Shown here one piece after another: positions 8,896 to 15,899 of a stretch of DNA of 64,000 nt. Every line of letters starts with the position of its first letter. Within the stretch, counting starts at the first letter, position 1. Position numbers and translations under genes: made by a program. The notes beneath the pieces were generated by a model. The model saw only the letters and a list, made by a program, of their open reading frames with translations. It was not told where the DNA came from and did no database searches. Source of the stretch: Aeromonas jandaei (GTDB lineage: Bacteria > Pseudomonadota > Gammaproteobacteria > Enterobacterales > Aeromonadaceae); the NCBI RefSeq assembly GCF_037890695.1, contig NZ_CP149571.1, positions 4,122,001-4,186,000 on the forward strand. The letters run 5' to 3'.

Positions 8896-10641
8896 TCACA
8901 CCTTGAGCTGGGAGACGGGATCCGCCGCCAGCGCGGCAAACACATCCTTGACCCGGCACTCCTCACACATCAGCAGCCGCTGGGCGGCCTCGTTCTGGAA
9001 GTGGGAGTGGCCGGCCAGTTTTTGCTGGATGCGGCGGATCATCGAGGCGGGCGCGAACGGCTTGGAGCAGCGAATGCAGCAGGCAGCCTCTTCGGCTTTC
9101 AGGCTCTGCACGGCGCGGCGCGCCTCGGGCACAGGTTGCAGACGGGGCACCAGCACGATGGCCTGCTCGGGGCACGCCTTTTCGCACATGCCGCACTGGA
9201 TGCAATCCTGCTCGATAAAGTTGAGGCCGGGCGTGTGCCCCACCGCATGCAGGGCGCGACTCGGGCAGACCGCCACGCAGCCCATGCAGAGGGTGCAGTC
9301 TGCGTCTTTCAGCTCCACGCTGCCGTAAGGGGCGCCGTGGGGCACCGCCAGCGGCTCACGGCTCCCCTCATTGGCCTGCCAGAGGGCATCGAAGGCGGCA
9401 AACAGGTTCTCCCGCTTATCCCCCTTCAGCGGCTTATCCAGCAGGGCAAGGGCTGGCTGGCCGGAAACAGGCTCACCAGCATCTGCGTCAAACAGAGCAA
9501 TGCGATCGGCAGCAAGGCCGGCGCCCGCCAGTAGCACGGCCGCGCTCGCCAGCTCCCGCTCAACCAGCGCACGGACACTTGCGGGGGCATCATCGCCCAG
9601 CGCAATGCGCACCCCGCAGGCGCCATAGGCGAGGGCGGCAAACCAGCTCTCGATGCCTAAACTCGCGCTCTCCTCCACCCAGATCGGCAGCCAGTTGGCG
9701 GGCAGGCGGGTGAGTTCGACCTCCACCCATTCGCGCTCGTTTTCACCGGCGATCAGGAGCTGGGGCGCTTCGCCGCCCGCCTCCCGGTAGTGCTTGAGCA
9801 ATCGGAACAGATAGTCGCCGCTGGTGTTGGCATCAGGCTGGTGATAGGCAATCGCCCCGGTCGGACAGGCAGAGGCACAGCTGCCAAAGCCCTGACAGAG
9901 ATGGGGATCGATCTGGATGCGACCATTGATGGGCTTGAGGGCATCGGTCGGGCAGACATCGAGACAGCGGCTGCAACCGGGCACGCCGCGGGCGGTAAAG
10001 GCGCAGGCCTCTGGGTCGAGGCGAAAATAGCGCGGCTTGTCGAAGATACCGGTCAGCGCACAGAGCTCGGCGAGCCGTTCGGCCAGCCCTTGATCATCGG
10101 CAAGATGCAGATAACCGACCGGCGGGCGCTCCAGCGCAAAGAGCGGGGCGCGACCCAGATCAGCCACCAGATCGAAGCGTGGCTGTTCACTGACAGCAGC
10201 CGCTTGTTGTGGAAAGCCTTGTTGTGGGAGGCAAAGCCCAGCCAGATTAACCCACTCACTCAGCCCATTGAGGCCGGTAAGCTGGAACTGCCCCAGATAC
10301 CCTGTCAGGCTCGGCTCGCGCAGGGTCAGGGCTGCGAGGGATGCGGTAGCATCAAAGATGGCTTCGAGATCGGCCGCCTCGGCATCGTGGACCGCTTCGG
10401 TCACCAGCAGAGTCGGCTTCACCCCGGCGGGCAGCAGGCTGGCGGCGCGGCGAATGCGATCTTCCGGGCCGACCAGCAGCAGGCGCCCCTGACTCTGGTA
10501 AGAGACAGTGGCCGGGATCAGGTTGTCGGTCTTGACCGTATGCTGCAGGGCATAGGCGCGAGCGCGCGCGTTATGCTCGGCTGCCCCCGCCCCGTGGGCC
10601 AGATTTGGGCTCAGATTTGGCAATGTTTGTTCAGTGCTCAC
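8896..10641 (-). CDS. 4Fe-4S polyferredoxin of the formate dehydrogenase locus
   Basis: Iron-sulfur protein of 581 aa, widespread in FDH loci of Vibrio/Shewanella type but without an assigned reaction. Two dicluster ferredoxin domains are visible: CSRCLDVCPTDAL and CQGFGSCASACPTGAI near the middle, CTLCMGCVAVCPSRAL and CIQCGMCEKACPEQAI near residues 440-490. Extra cysteine pairs occur in CCIRC and MCEEC toward the C-terminus. The frame is open to an ATG at 10893, but that would overlap the whole end of the DUF3306 gene; a GTG at 10641 has AGGAG five bases upstream and follows a sigma54-type promoter, so it is chosen. An electron-transfer or assembly role is inference. Confidence 0.85.
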   Translation of the reverse strand: MSTEQTLPNLSPNLAHGAGAAEHNARARAYALQHTVKTDNLIPATVSYQSQGRLLLVGPEDRIRRAASLLPAGVKPTLLVTEAVHDAEAADLEAIFDATASLAALTLREPSLTGYLGQFQLTGLNGLSEWVNLAGLCLPQQGFPQQAAAVSEQPRFDLVADLGRAPLFALERPPVGYLHLADDQGLAERLAELCALTGIFDKPRYFRLDPEACAFTARGVPGCSRCLDVCPTDALKPINGRIQIDPHLCQGFGSCASACPTGAIAYHQPDANTSGDYLFRLLKHYREAGGEAPQLLIAGENEREWVEVELTRLPANWLPIWVEESASLGIESWFAALAYGACGVRIALGDDAPASVRALVERELASAAVLLAGAGLAADRIALFDADAGEPVSGQPALALLDKPLKGDKRENLFAAFDALWQANEGSREPLAVPHGAPYGSVELKDADCTLCMGCVAVCPSRALHAVGHTPGLNFIEQDCIQCGMCEKACPEQAIVLVPRLQPVPEARRAVQSLKAEEAACCIRCSKPFAPASMIRRIQQKLAGHSHFQNEAAQRLLMCEECRVKDVFAALAADPVSQLKV

Positions 10642-10696
10642 ATACACTCCTGCGCGCGCCACCTCATGGGATGGGCGCTTGTTGGTAAGCCGAGAG

Positions 10697-10713
10697 AGCA
10701 AGAGGCGAGCCAA
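10697..10713 (-). promoter_or_regulatory. Sigma54 promoter of the polyferredoxin-fdh operon
   Basis: On the minus strand the sequence reads TTGGCTCGCCTCTTGCT, with GG and GC exactly 12 bases apart as required at -24/-12. The predicted start point is near 10686, 45 bases before the GTG of the polyferredoxin gene. One deviation from consensus (TGGCTC for TGGCAC). It lies in the gap between the DUF3306 stop and the polyferredoxin start. Confidence 0.7.
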
Positions 10714-10744
10714 CTCCCCCGGAAAAAAAGTGACTGACAGGGAG

Positions 10745-11344
10745 TCAGGATCCTGAGGGTTCCATTCCCCCACCTTTGGTTGGGACATTTTGTCCACCAG
10801 AGGAAACCAAAATGTCCCGATCGTCGATGTGGGTTTGAGAATGGTTATCAGCCAGCCCATGCGGCTCGGCGGCAGGTTCGCTGGCAAGCGCAACCGGTTC
10901 AGCGGATCCGGTTGGCGGATTGGCCGATTCGCTCTCCGGGGCGGTTACCTGATCCACCAGCCAGTTGCGCAGCCCGGCGGTCAGGGCCGCAGGCAGCAAT
11001 TCGGGCTGGCTGAAATCCTGGGTGTAGTCGTCGAGCCCATCCGGCTTGTGAGTGCGAAACATGGCCCGCAGCGCCTCCCTGTCGGGGAGTTTGGCCTTGC
11101 CCGGCTGAGCCGTTATTAGCGGCGGTTCGCCACTCCCAGCCCCCTCAACGGCAAGGGGTTCACAGCTCCCCTTGTCAGTGCTGACTACGGGGCTATCCAG
11201 CGCAGTATCTGGAGTTTCACCTTCGCCACTGCCTTCGATAGGGGCGGCAACCGCCTCGGGGCTAACCTCTTCCCTCGGCTGCAATACCTGATGCTTGCGC
11301 GCCTCACTCTTGCGAGACGACCAGCGCTTGAGGAACTCACTCAT
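10745..11344 (-). CDS. DUF3306 domain protein
   Basis: A 199-aa hydrophilic protein whose opening MSEFLKRWSSRK is the hallmark of the DUF3306 family found beside DUF3305 in formate dehydrogenase loci. The middle is low-complexity and rich in E, P, S and G; the region near 100-140 (LPDREALRAMFRTHKPDGLDDYTQDF) is the more conserved part. Function unknown; an accessory role in FDH maturation is inferred from context. The frame is open to 11383, but the ATG at 11344 overlaps the DUF3305 stop as ATGAGTGA, a translational coupling arrangement. Its last codons contain the GGACATTTTGTCC palindromes, so the 3' end of this gene probably doubles as a regulatory region. Confidence 0.8.
   Translation of the reverse strand: MSEFLKRWSSRKSEARKHQVLQPREEVSPEAVAAPIEGSGEGETPDTALDSPVVSTDKGSCEPLAVEGAGSGEPPLITAQPGKAKLPDREALRAMFRTHKPDGLDDYTQDFSQPELLPAALTAGLRNWLVDQVTAPESESANPPTGSAEPVALASEPAAEPHGLADNHSQTHIDDRDILVSSGGQNVPTKGGGMEPSGS
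10783..10817. promoter_or_regulatory. Tandem enhancer-like palindromes inside the 3' end of the DUF3306 gene
   Basis: A perfect 13-bp palindrome GGACATTTTGTCC occupies 10783-10795. A second, imperfect copy (inverse complement GGACATTTTGGTT) occupies 10805-10817, centre to centre 22 bp, about two helical turns. The centre of the first lies about 103 bp upstream of the predicted sigma54 start point. The same perfect 13-mer recurs at 19459-19471 upstream of tupA. Confidence 0.65.
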
Positions 11345-11903
11345 GGGCACTGGTTCCGGCGTCGCTGCCACGCTCGCGGCCATCGGGGCCGGTGGCTTTA
11401 ACGGCGCCGCAGCTGGCTTGATCTACCGTATCGACACCGAGCTGATCCTGCGCCCGTCCCTTGCCCTTCTTGCCCTTGCGGCGGGCCTCCAGCAGCTCGC
11501 CGTGGCGGCCGATAAAGGCTTCCACCCAGGCTTGCAGCGCCTCGGGCAGCGGGCAGGAGAGCACCTGCCGCTCGCCATCCATATAGGCGGCGGCCACGGT
11601 CTGGCTCAGGGTCAGGCCATCGGCCACAAAGCCACTGTCCACGCGGCTTCCGGTGACACTTCCGGTAACAAAAAGGCGGGGCGAGCCGGAGCTCAGGTTG
11701 AAGCGATAATCCCCCCGCTCATCGCGAAACAGGGTAAGGGGCAAGGCACCGGCAGCCTCAGGTTCAGCGGGGTGGAGCGCCGCAATCTCGAAACGGCGGC
11801 TCTGCCAGCGGCCAACCTGGCTGTCGATGGCCTTTAACTCCAGTTGCAGCCAGCGCTGCGGGGGCAAGGTATTGGTTGTCTCTTGCACTGTCACGGCTCC
11901 CAT
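11337..11903 (-). CDS. DUF3305 domain protein
   Basis: A 188-aa soluble protein with the DUF3305 pattern: an early W-x-x-x-x-W-E-like segment (here QVGRWQSRRFEIAAL), then LTLFRDERGDYRFNLSSGSPRLFV, and the later VAAAYMDGERQVLSCPLPEALQAWVEAFI. Family members always accompany formate dehydrogenase genes in proteobacteria; no biochemical role is known to me. The C-terminal 40 residues are basic and low-complexity (RRKGKKGKGRA). The ATG at 11903 is chosen over a GTG at 11942, though neither has a strong ribosome site. A sigma54-type promoter lies about 100 bases upstream. Confidence 0.78.
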   Translation of the reverse strand: MGAVTVQETTNTLPPQRWLQLELKAIDSQVGRWQSRRFEIAALHPAEPEAAGALPLTLFRDERGDYRFNLSSGSPRLFVTGSVTGSRVDSGFVADGLTLSQTVAAAYMDGERQVLSCPLPEALQAWVEAFIGRHGELLEARRKGKKGKGRAQDQLGVDTVDQASCGAVKATGPDGRERGSDAGTSAHE

Positions 11904-12006
11904 CAGAAGGTCTCTGCCGGGCCACCCTCCCCCTTGAACCACCCCGTTCGGGGCGGTTCAGAGCAGGAGATTTATGGCGGCCACGGCCATCAATGGGATA
12001 AGACTT

Positions 12007-12023
12007 AGCAAGAGTGGGGCCAA
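12007..12023 (-). promoter_or_regulatory. Sigma54 promoter upstream of DUF3305
   Basis: Minus strand reads TTGGCCCCACTCTTGCT; GG and GC are 12 bases apart as at -24/-12. The predicted start point is near 11996, giving a leader of about 93 bases to the ATG at 11903. A weak relative of the enhancer half-site (GGGACGTT at 12062) lies upstream; no perfect palindrome is present. Confidence 0.6.
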
Positions 12024-12093
12024 GGCCGGTTTGGAGGTTGATGGGGGCTTTAATGCGGGTTGGGACGTTGTGCGAGACATAGGTTGGCGCGGG

Positions 12094-12262
12094 CGTAGGT
12101 TGGTGCAGAGCGCAGCGAAGCCCAACATGCGGCGTAAAACCAATCAGCCAAAGTCTGATTGAGGGGCTGGCAATAATCGAATAACACCAAATTATTCGAT
12201 TATTGCTTTTGAAATATTCCACGGTAAACGTTGGGCTTCACTGCGTTCAGCATCAACCTACG
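12094..12262. repeat. MITE-like inverted repeat element
   Basis: Two 33-base arms at 12094-12126 and 12230-12262 are inverted copies with 29 of 33 positions matching; each arm has CGTAGGTTG outside and GCCCAAC inside. Between them lies a second, perfect 13-bp inverted repeat with CAATAATCGAATA at 12171-12183 and its complement at 12193-12205. The arms resemble the widespread 'GTAGGTTGGGC...' dispersed repeats of gammaproteobacteria (from memory). No coding capacity is credible here, although short frames cross it. It can fold into a long hairpin and may act as a terminator for the gene at 12286. Confidence 0.75.
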
Positions 12263-12285
12263 ATTTAACCCAATGTATAACATAA

Positions 12286-12936
12286 CTAACTTGCAGCAGA
12301 CTTTTTACTTTCTTTTTTAGCAACACTAGATAGCTCTTTTTCTATTATTTTGGCAGATACAACTGGCAATGTTTGCGAGAGCATAAAAATAGATGTAAAA
12401 ATGAAAAACACCCCAATAAAAATAACCGAAAACACTTGAATTAAACTAATGTTAGGAATCTGACTAGAAATACCCGTTAAAAGCAACCCAAATAACGCCA
12501 TTCCAACACCAAAAATGAAATTAAACCAATATATGAACAGATCGAGCTTAGAAATACAAACTGTCACATTCCCACTATCGCCATCATAAGAAAAATGAGG
12601 TATAGCTCTTTTGAAATGGACAAATGAAACAGCTCCATTTGTTGACTGATGTGCTTTAATTACAGCTTCTCTGAATTGTTTTTCAAGACGGATGCCAGTG
12701 GTTATTTTAAAGTGCTCTGTAGCCAACTCTTCTTGCAGATGCGATTCTGTTAGCCCCGAAACAAAATCGCATTTTACAGCATCCGTTAGTTTCGATATTC
12801 TTGCTTTTTTTCTCTCCTCCCAGAAATCAACTATCGTTTTATAGTTAAAAATAAATGCAACCACAACTATCACTATCCCTAGAAGATAATTACCATTACT
12901 CAAACTATCGACAAGCTTATCCATGAAGTCTTTCAT
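12286..12936 (-). CDS. Hypothetical membrane protein, AT-rich, unrecognised
   Basis: A 216-aa protein of no family I recognise. It has a hydrophobic segment near residues 18-34 (LLGIVIVVVAFIFNY), then a cytoplasmic-looking stretch of about 90 residues with an EERKKARISK start, then two hydrophobic segments near 130-150 (LFIYWFNFIFGVGMALFGLLL) and 165-185 (VFSVIFIGVFFIFTSIFML), and a lysine/serine-rich tail. Base composition is far more AT-rich than the surrounding fdh genes, with many AAA, ATT and TTT codons, suggesting acquisition by transfer. It lies 61 bases downstream of the other AT-rich gene in the same direction and probably forms an operon with it. Confidence 0.75.
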   Translation of the reverse strand: MKDFMDKLVDSLSNGNYLLGIVIVVVAFIFNYKTIVDFWEERKKARISKLTDAVKCDFVSGLTESHLQEELATEHFKITTGIRLEKQFREAVIKAHQSTNGAVSFVHFKRAIPHFSYDGDSGNVTVCISKLDLFIYWFNFIFGVGMALFGLLLTGISSQIPNISLIQVFSVIFIGVFFIFTSIFMLSQTLPVVSAKIIEKELSSVAKKESKKSAAS

Positions 12937-12997
12937 TACTAACTCCTTTTACAAAACAAAAAACCACCGATTAAACCCACTAAAACACGATTGTCAT

Positions 12998-13558
12998 TTA
13001 TAAAATATCAGATTTTATTTTCACCTTTTCCCTGCTGATACTTTTTTTGATTTTTATAAAATATTTTATGTACTCGGAGTTAGGTTTTGCATCTGTGATC
13101 TCAGTTAATAACTTATCAATTGTCGAAATCCCCGATGCCGTTTTTATTAAGAGCTTTGTTTCTCCACAATCACGCTTAAACTCTTCATAAGCAATCTTTC
13201 TACACTCATCAGTTTTTTCTTCGCAAAAAATATCACCAACTCCGACAAAAATCATTCCTATATGCACAACAACTTCTTCACTTAGATAGAAATCATTATC
13301 GTCAAGGAATTGCATTAGTTTTAGACCGCAATGGAAAGCTATATCATTTTTTTCACTTAATGAAATCTCATTATCTTCATACAGATGAAAAATCACTCCA
13401 TATGAGAGAGTGAATTCATTCATTAGGCTTTCATATATTGCCAGTCTTTTCTCAAAAATAGGTCCTGAAAAGCTCTCAAGCCTTGACTTTCGTCTAAAGT
13501 ATTCTGTAATCAATGCACCAATTAAAACACCGACCAAACCTATTAATGCACTATCCAC
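12998..13558 (-). CDS. Hypothetical protein with N-terminal membrane anchor, AT-rich
   Basis: A 186-aa protein of unknown family. Residues 3-18 (SALIGLVGVLIGALIT) form one hydrophobic anchor followed by EYFRRKSRLESF, so most of the protein should face the cytoplasm. The body is largely helical in character, acidic, with cysteines near 77, 111 and 118. It is AT-rich like its downstream neighbour. The layout (one anchored soluble protein plus one multi-span protein, inserted between conserved genes) recalls small accessory or defence cassettes, but nothing in the sequence proves that. The start ATG lies next to a GC-poor upstream region that would hold its promoter. Confidence 0.72.
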   Translation of the reverse strand: MDSALIGLVGVLIGALITEYFRRKSRLESFSGPIFEKRLAIYESLMNEFTLSYGVIFHLYEDNEISLSEKNDIAFHCGLKLMQFLDDNDFYLSEEVVVHIGMIFVGVGDIFCEEKTDECRKIAYEEFKRDCGETKLLIKTASGISTIDKLLTEITDAKPNSEYIKYFIKIKKSISREKVKIKSDIL

Positions 13559-13709
13559 AACCCCTCCAAACTAGCTGGTATAAAAATAATCCAAGCCTAG
13601 TCATAAACACAAGATGATTAACAAAAGAGATGTCAATTTATAATAAATAAACATAAGTTACTACCATAGATTAATGGACCTGCCGCCCCTAATGTTTTTC
13701 CCAACAACG

Positions 13710-13725
13710 TGGAACAAAACTTGCT
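13710..13725 (+). promoter_or_regulatory. Sigma54 promoter of fdhD
   Basis: TGGAACAAAACTTGCT has GG and GC 12 bases apart, matching -24/-12 with one deviation (TGGAAC for TGGCAC). The predicted start point is near 13736, giving a 33-base leader before the fdhD ATG. I see no good copy of the GGACATTTTGTCC palindrome upstream; the AT-rich insertion begins about 150 bases away. Confidence 0.68.
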
Positions 13726-13768
13726 GTATCCCTCCCCTTAGATCCCGGCAACCGGTCGCGAGGGGCCC

Positions 13769-14626
13769 ATGACACCGACCTTTATCAAAAGCAATGCCGC
13801 AGCCCAGCTCACCATGGCCGTCGAGGTGATGGATGAGCAGGGCACGCTGCAAACCCGCCAAATCGCCTGTGAGCGGCCACTGACGGTCTATCTCAACTGG
13901 AAGGAGATAGTAACCCTGATGACCCTGGGGGCCCGGCCCGAGGCACTGGTGCTGGGTTATCTGAAAAATCAGGGCTTTATCGAGGATATCTCGGCCATCG
14001 AGTCGGTGATTGTCGACTGGGAGAGCGAGGCCGCCGCCGTGGTGAGCAGCCAGCAGGCCGCCGATATCGACAAGTCACTGGAGAAGAAGACGGTCACCTC
14101 CGGCTGCGGTCAGGGCACCATGTATGGCAGCGTGATGAAGAAGCTCGAAGGGGTGGTCTTGGCGGCGCCCGAGCTTAAACAGAGCACCCTCTACGCCCTG
14201 CTCAAGGCGCTGTCGGCCCATAACGAAACCTACAAGATGGCCGGAGCCGTCCATGGCTGCGCCATCTGTCGTGGCAGCGACATCCTCTCCTTTGTCGAGG
14301 ATGTGGGGCGCCACAATGCGGTGGATACTCTGGCTGGCGAGCTCTGGATGCGCGGCGAGGCAGGCCACGACAAGATCTTCTACACCACCGGGCGACTCAC
14401 CTCGGAGATGGTGATCAAGGTGGCGCAGATGGGCATTCCGGTGCTGCTGTCGCGCTCCGGCGTCACCCAGATGGGGCTGGATCTGGCGCGCCAGCTCGGC
14501 ATCACCATGATTGCCCGCGCCAAGGGGCGCCACTTTGAGGTCTTTAGCGGCCACGACCATATGGTGCTGGACGAGAAGCCGCCGGTGCTGGCGCCCAGTC
14601 CGGCCGGTCGCGGGATGCGGGACTAA
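13769..14626 (+). CDS. fdhD: Formate dehydrogenase accessory sulfurtransferase FdhD (variant)
   Basis: FdhD transfers sulfur from the IscS desulfurase to the molybdenum/tungsten cofactor of formate dehydrogenase, an activating step before export. The 285-aa protein has the N-terminal ERPLTVYLNW(K/N)E-like strand, the ARPEALVLGYLKNQGFI segment, the diagnostic FVEDVGRHNAVDTLAGE, and TGRLTSEMVIKVAQMGIPVLLSRSGVT. In E. coli FdhD the catalytic loop is CxxC (C121/C124). Here the aligned loop reads SGCGQGTMYG with only one cysteine (C113), while a CxxC pair occurs elsewhere as HGCAICRG (C164, C167). GAGGGG precedes the ATG. It lies four bases ahead of the next gene, with which it is probably cotranscribed. 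Confidence 0.9.
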   Translation: MTPTFIKSNAAAQLTMAVEVMDEQGTLQTRQIACERPLTVYLNWKEIVTLMTLGARPEALVLGYLKNQGFIEDISAIESVIVDWESEAAAVVSSQQAADIDKSLEKKTVTSGCGQGTMYGSVMKKLEGVVLAAPELKQSTLYALLKALSAHNETYKMAGAVHGCAICRGSDILSFVEDVGRHNAVDTLAGELWMRGEAGHDKIFYTTGRLTSEMVIKVAQMGIPVLLSRSGVTQMGLDLARQLGITMIARAKGRHFEVFSGHDHMVLDEKPPVLAPSPAGRGMRD

Positions 14627-14629
14627 GCC

Positions 14630-15508
14630 ATGAACGAATTTATGAATGTGAAGCAGGTAGCCGAGTACCTCGATCTCAACGAGAAGAAGGTCTACCAGCT
14701 CGCCAACGAGGCGCGCATCCCCGCCACCAAGGCGACCGGCAAGTGGCTGTTTCCGCGATCCCTGCTCGATCGCTGGCTGCTCGGCAGCTGCCACGAAGGG
14801 GTGATGAACGACCGGCTGCTGCTGGCGGGCTCGGACGATGTGCTGCTGCACTATGCCAGCAGCCGCTTGGCCCGGCAGCTCGGCACCCAGGCACTGGTGG
14901 GCTACACCCCGTGCGGCACCCGGCAGGGGCTGGCGATGCTGGCACGCGGCCATGTGGATCTGTGCGCCATTCACTGGGGGCAGGCCGAGGAGGCCCACCT
15001 GCGCCATCCCGCGCTGGTGCAGCAGTATCAGGGTCACCGGCAATGGGTGATCGTTCATGGATTTCGCCGGGTGCAGGGGCTGGTGCTACGGCAGGGGTTG
15101 CAACCCAAGGAGGCGAAAGAGGCGCTCGACTGGCGCTGGGCCATGCGTCAGGAGGGGGCTGGCAGCCAGCGCGCCCTGCAGGAGTGGCTGCAAACGCAAG
15201 GAGAGTCGCTGACCCGGCTGGAGCGCACTCTCGAGGTCAACAGCGAGCGGGAGCTGGCCGCCGCCATCAGCCGTGGCGATGCGGACGTCGGGCCCGGCGC
15301 CCAGAGCACCGCCACCGAGTTTGGCCTCGGCTTTATGCCGCTGTCGCAGGAGTGCTTCGATCTGGTGATGCCGCAGGGGGTCTTCTTTCGCACCCTGCTG
15401 CAACAGCTGATCGGCTGGCTGCAATCCCCCGAGGGGCGCGAGCTGGCGGCCCGCCTCGGCGGCTATGACCTGAGCCAGAGCGGCAAGCTGGTGTGGAGCC
15501 CGCAGTAA
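14630..15508 (+). CDS. HTH (excisionase-type) regulator with periplasmic-binding-like domain
   Basis: A 292-aa putative transcription factor. Residues 5-55 form an excisionase/MerR-like DNA-binding domain (MNVKQVAEYLDLNEKKVYQLANEARIPATKATGKWLFP). The rest resembles the substrate-binding-like PBP domain found in regulators fused to molybdate/tungstate-type sensors: LLLAGSDDVLLHYASS, GSQRALQEWL, SAISRGDADVGPG-like (here AAISRGDADVGPG), FGLGFMPLSQECFDLVMP. Such proteins are frequent near molybdoenzyme and tup/mod genes and may sense the oxyanion; ligand and targets here are inference. The gene follows fdhD by three bases and reads the same way. Confidence 0.8.
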   Translation: MNEFMNVKQVAEYLDLNEKKVYQLANEARIPATKATGKWLFPRSLLDRWLLGSCHEGVMNDRLLLAGSDDVLLHYASSRLARQLGTQALVGYTPCGTRQGLAMLARGHVDLCAIHWGQAEEAHLRHPALVQQYQGHRQWVIVHGFRRVQGLVLRQGLQPKEAKEALDWRWAMRQEGAGSQRALQEWLQTQGESLTRLERTLEVNSERELAAAISRGDADVGPGAQSTATEFGLGFMPLSQECFDLVMPQGVFFRTLLQQLIGWLQSPEGRELAARLGGYDLSQSGKLVWSPQ

Positions 15509-15850
15509 GCGGCCCGGCACGACCTAACCCTTCCCCCTCTCCCGTCATTCCCGTCTCGCTGGCTGCCCGGCCTGCGAGACGGTTTGCCTGCCTCTGCCTG
15601 ACGCTCTTCTACGCCTCTTCATCACCTTCCCCCGGACCGGAGGGCGTGCGCTGGCGACCCCCAGCCAGCTCTGACAAGGGCTCAGAATGGGTCAGCGATC
15701 GGTATAAGTTAAAATCGGGTCATTATGGGAAAACCCATAAATTTAATTTATACCGCCGATTTTATCCCACCGAGGGCAGCAAAGTCGGCCCAGCCAGCCT
15801 TGCAGCAGCCTCCTCCGATCCGCTACAGCAACCAGAGCCGCCATAAAAAA
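15509..15850. other. Intergenic region with nested inverted repeat
   Basis: About 340 bases without a credible gene. At 15700-15755 is a nested dyad: outer arms CGGTATAAGTTAAA and its near-perfect inverse (13 of 14), inner arms TTATGGG/CCCATAA around AAAA. It is more AT-rich than its flanks and could be a repeat element or an RNA hairpin. A further AAAATCGG/CCGATTTT pair overlaps it. Confidence 0.5.
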
Positions 15851-15873
15851 ATCCCCAAGACTTGCTTGGGGAT
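15844..15873 (-). terminator. Terminator of the sigma54 two-component operon
   Basis: Nine-base-pair stem ATCCCCAAG / CTTGGGGAT (15851-15859 and 15865-15873). On the minus strand it is followed by seven T, 27 bases after the stop of the sensor kinase gene. Confidence 0.85.
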
Positions 15874-15899
15874 CTTTGCCGTTGCGCGCAGGTGAAGGG

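Noticed and set aside
12061..12080. Enhancer copy (GGGACGTTGTG) upstream of DUF3305
   Set aside because: Only the first half resembles the 13-bp palindrome; too weak to list as a site.
11764..12222. Minus-strand frame of 152 codons, and 11974-12162 on the plus strand
   Set aside because: They run through the inverted-repeat element and the DUF3305 promoter region; no ribosome site and no family.
12286..13558. Calling the AT-rich pair a phage-defence system
   Set aside because: No nuclease, nucleotide cyclase, TIR, helicase or other known effector motif is visible; only the layout is suggestive.
13660..13700. Enhancer copy upstream of fdhD
   Set aside because: GGAC and ATGT fragments occur but not in the palindromic arrangement.
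13559..13768. Moco riboswitch upstream of fdhD
   Set aside because: I could not find the characteristic paired elements; the leader after the predicted start is only about 33 bases.
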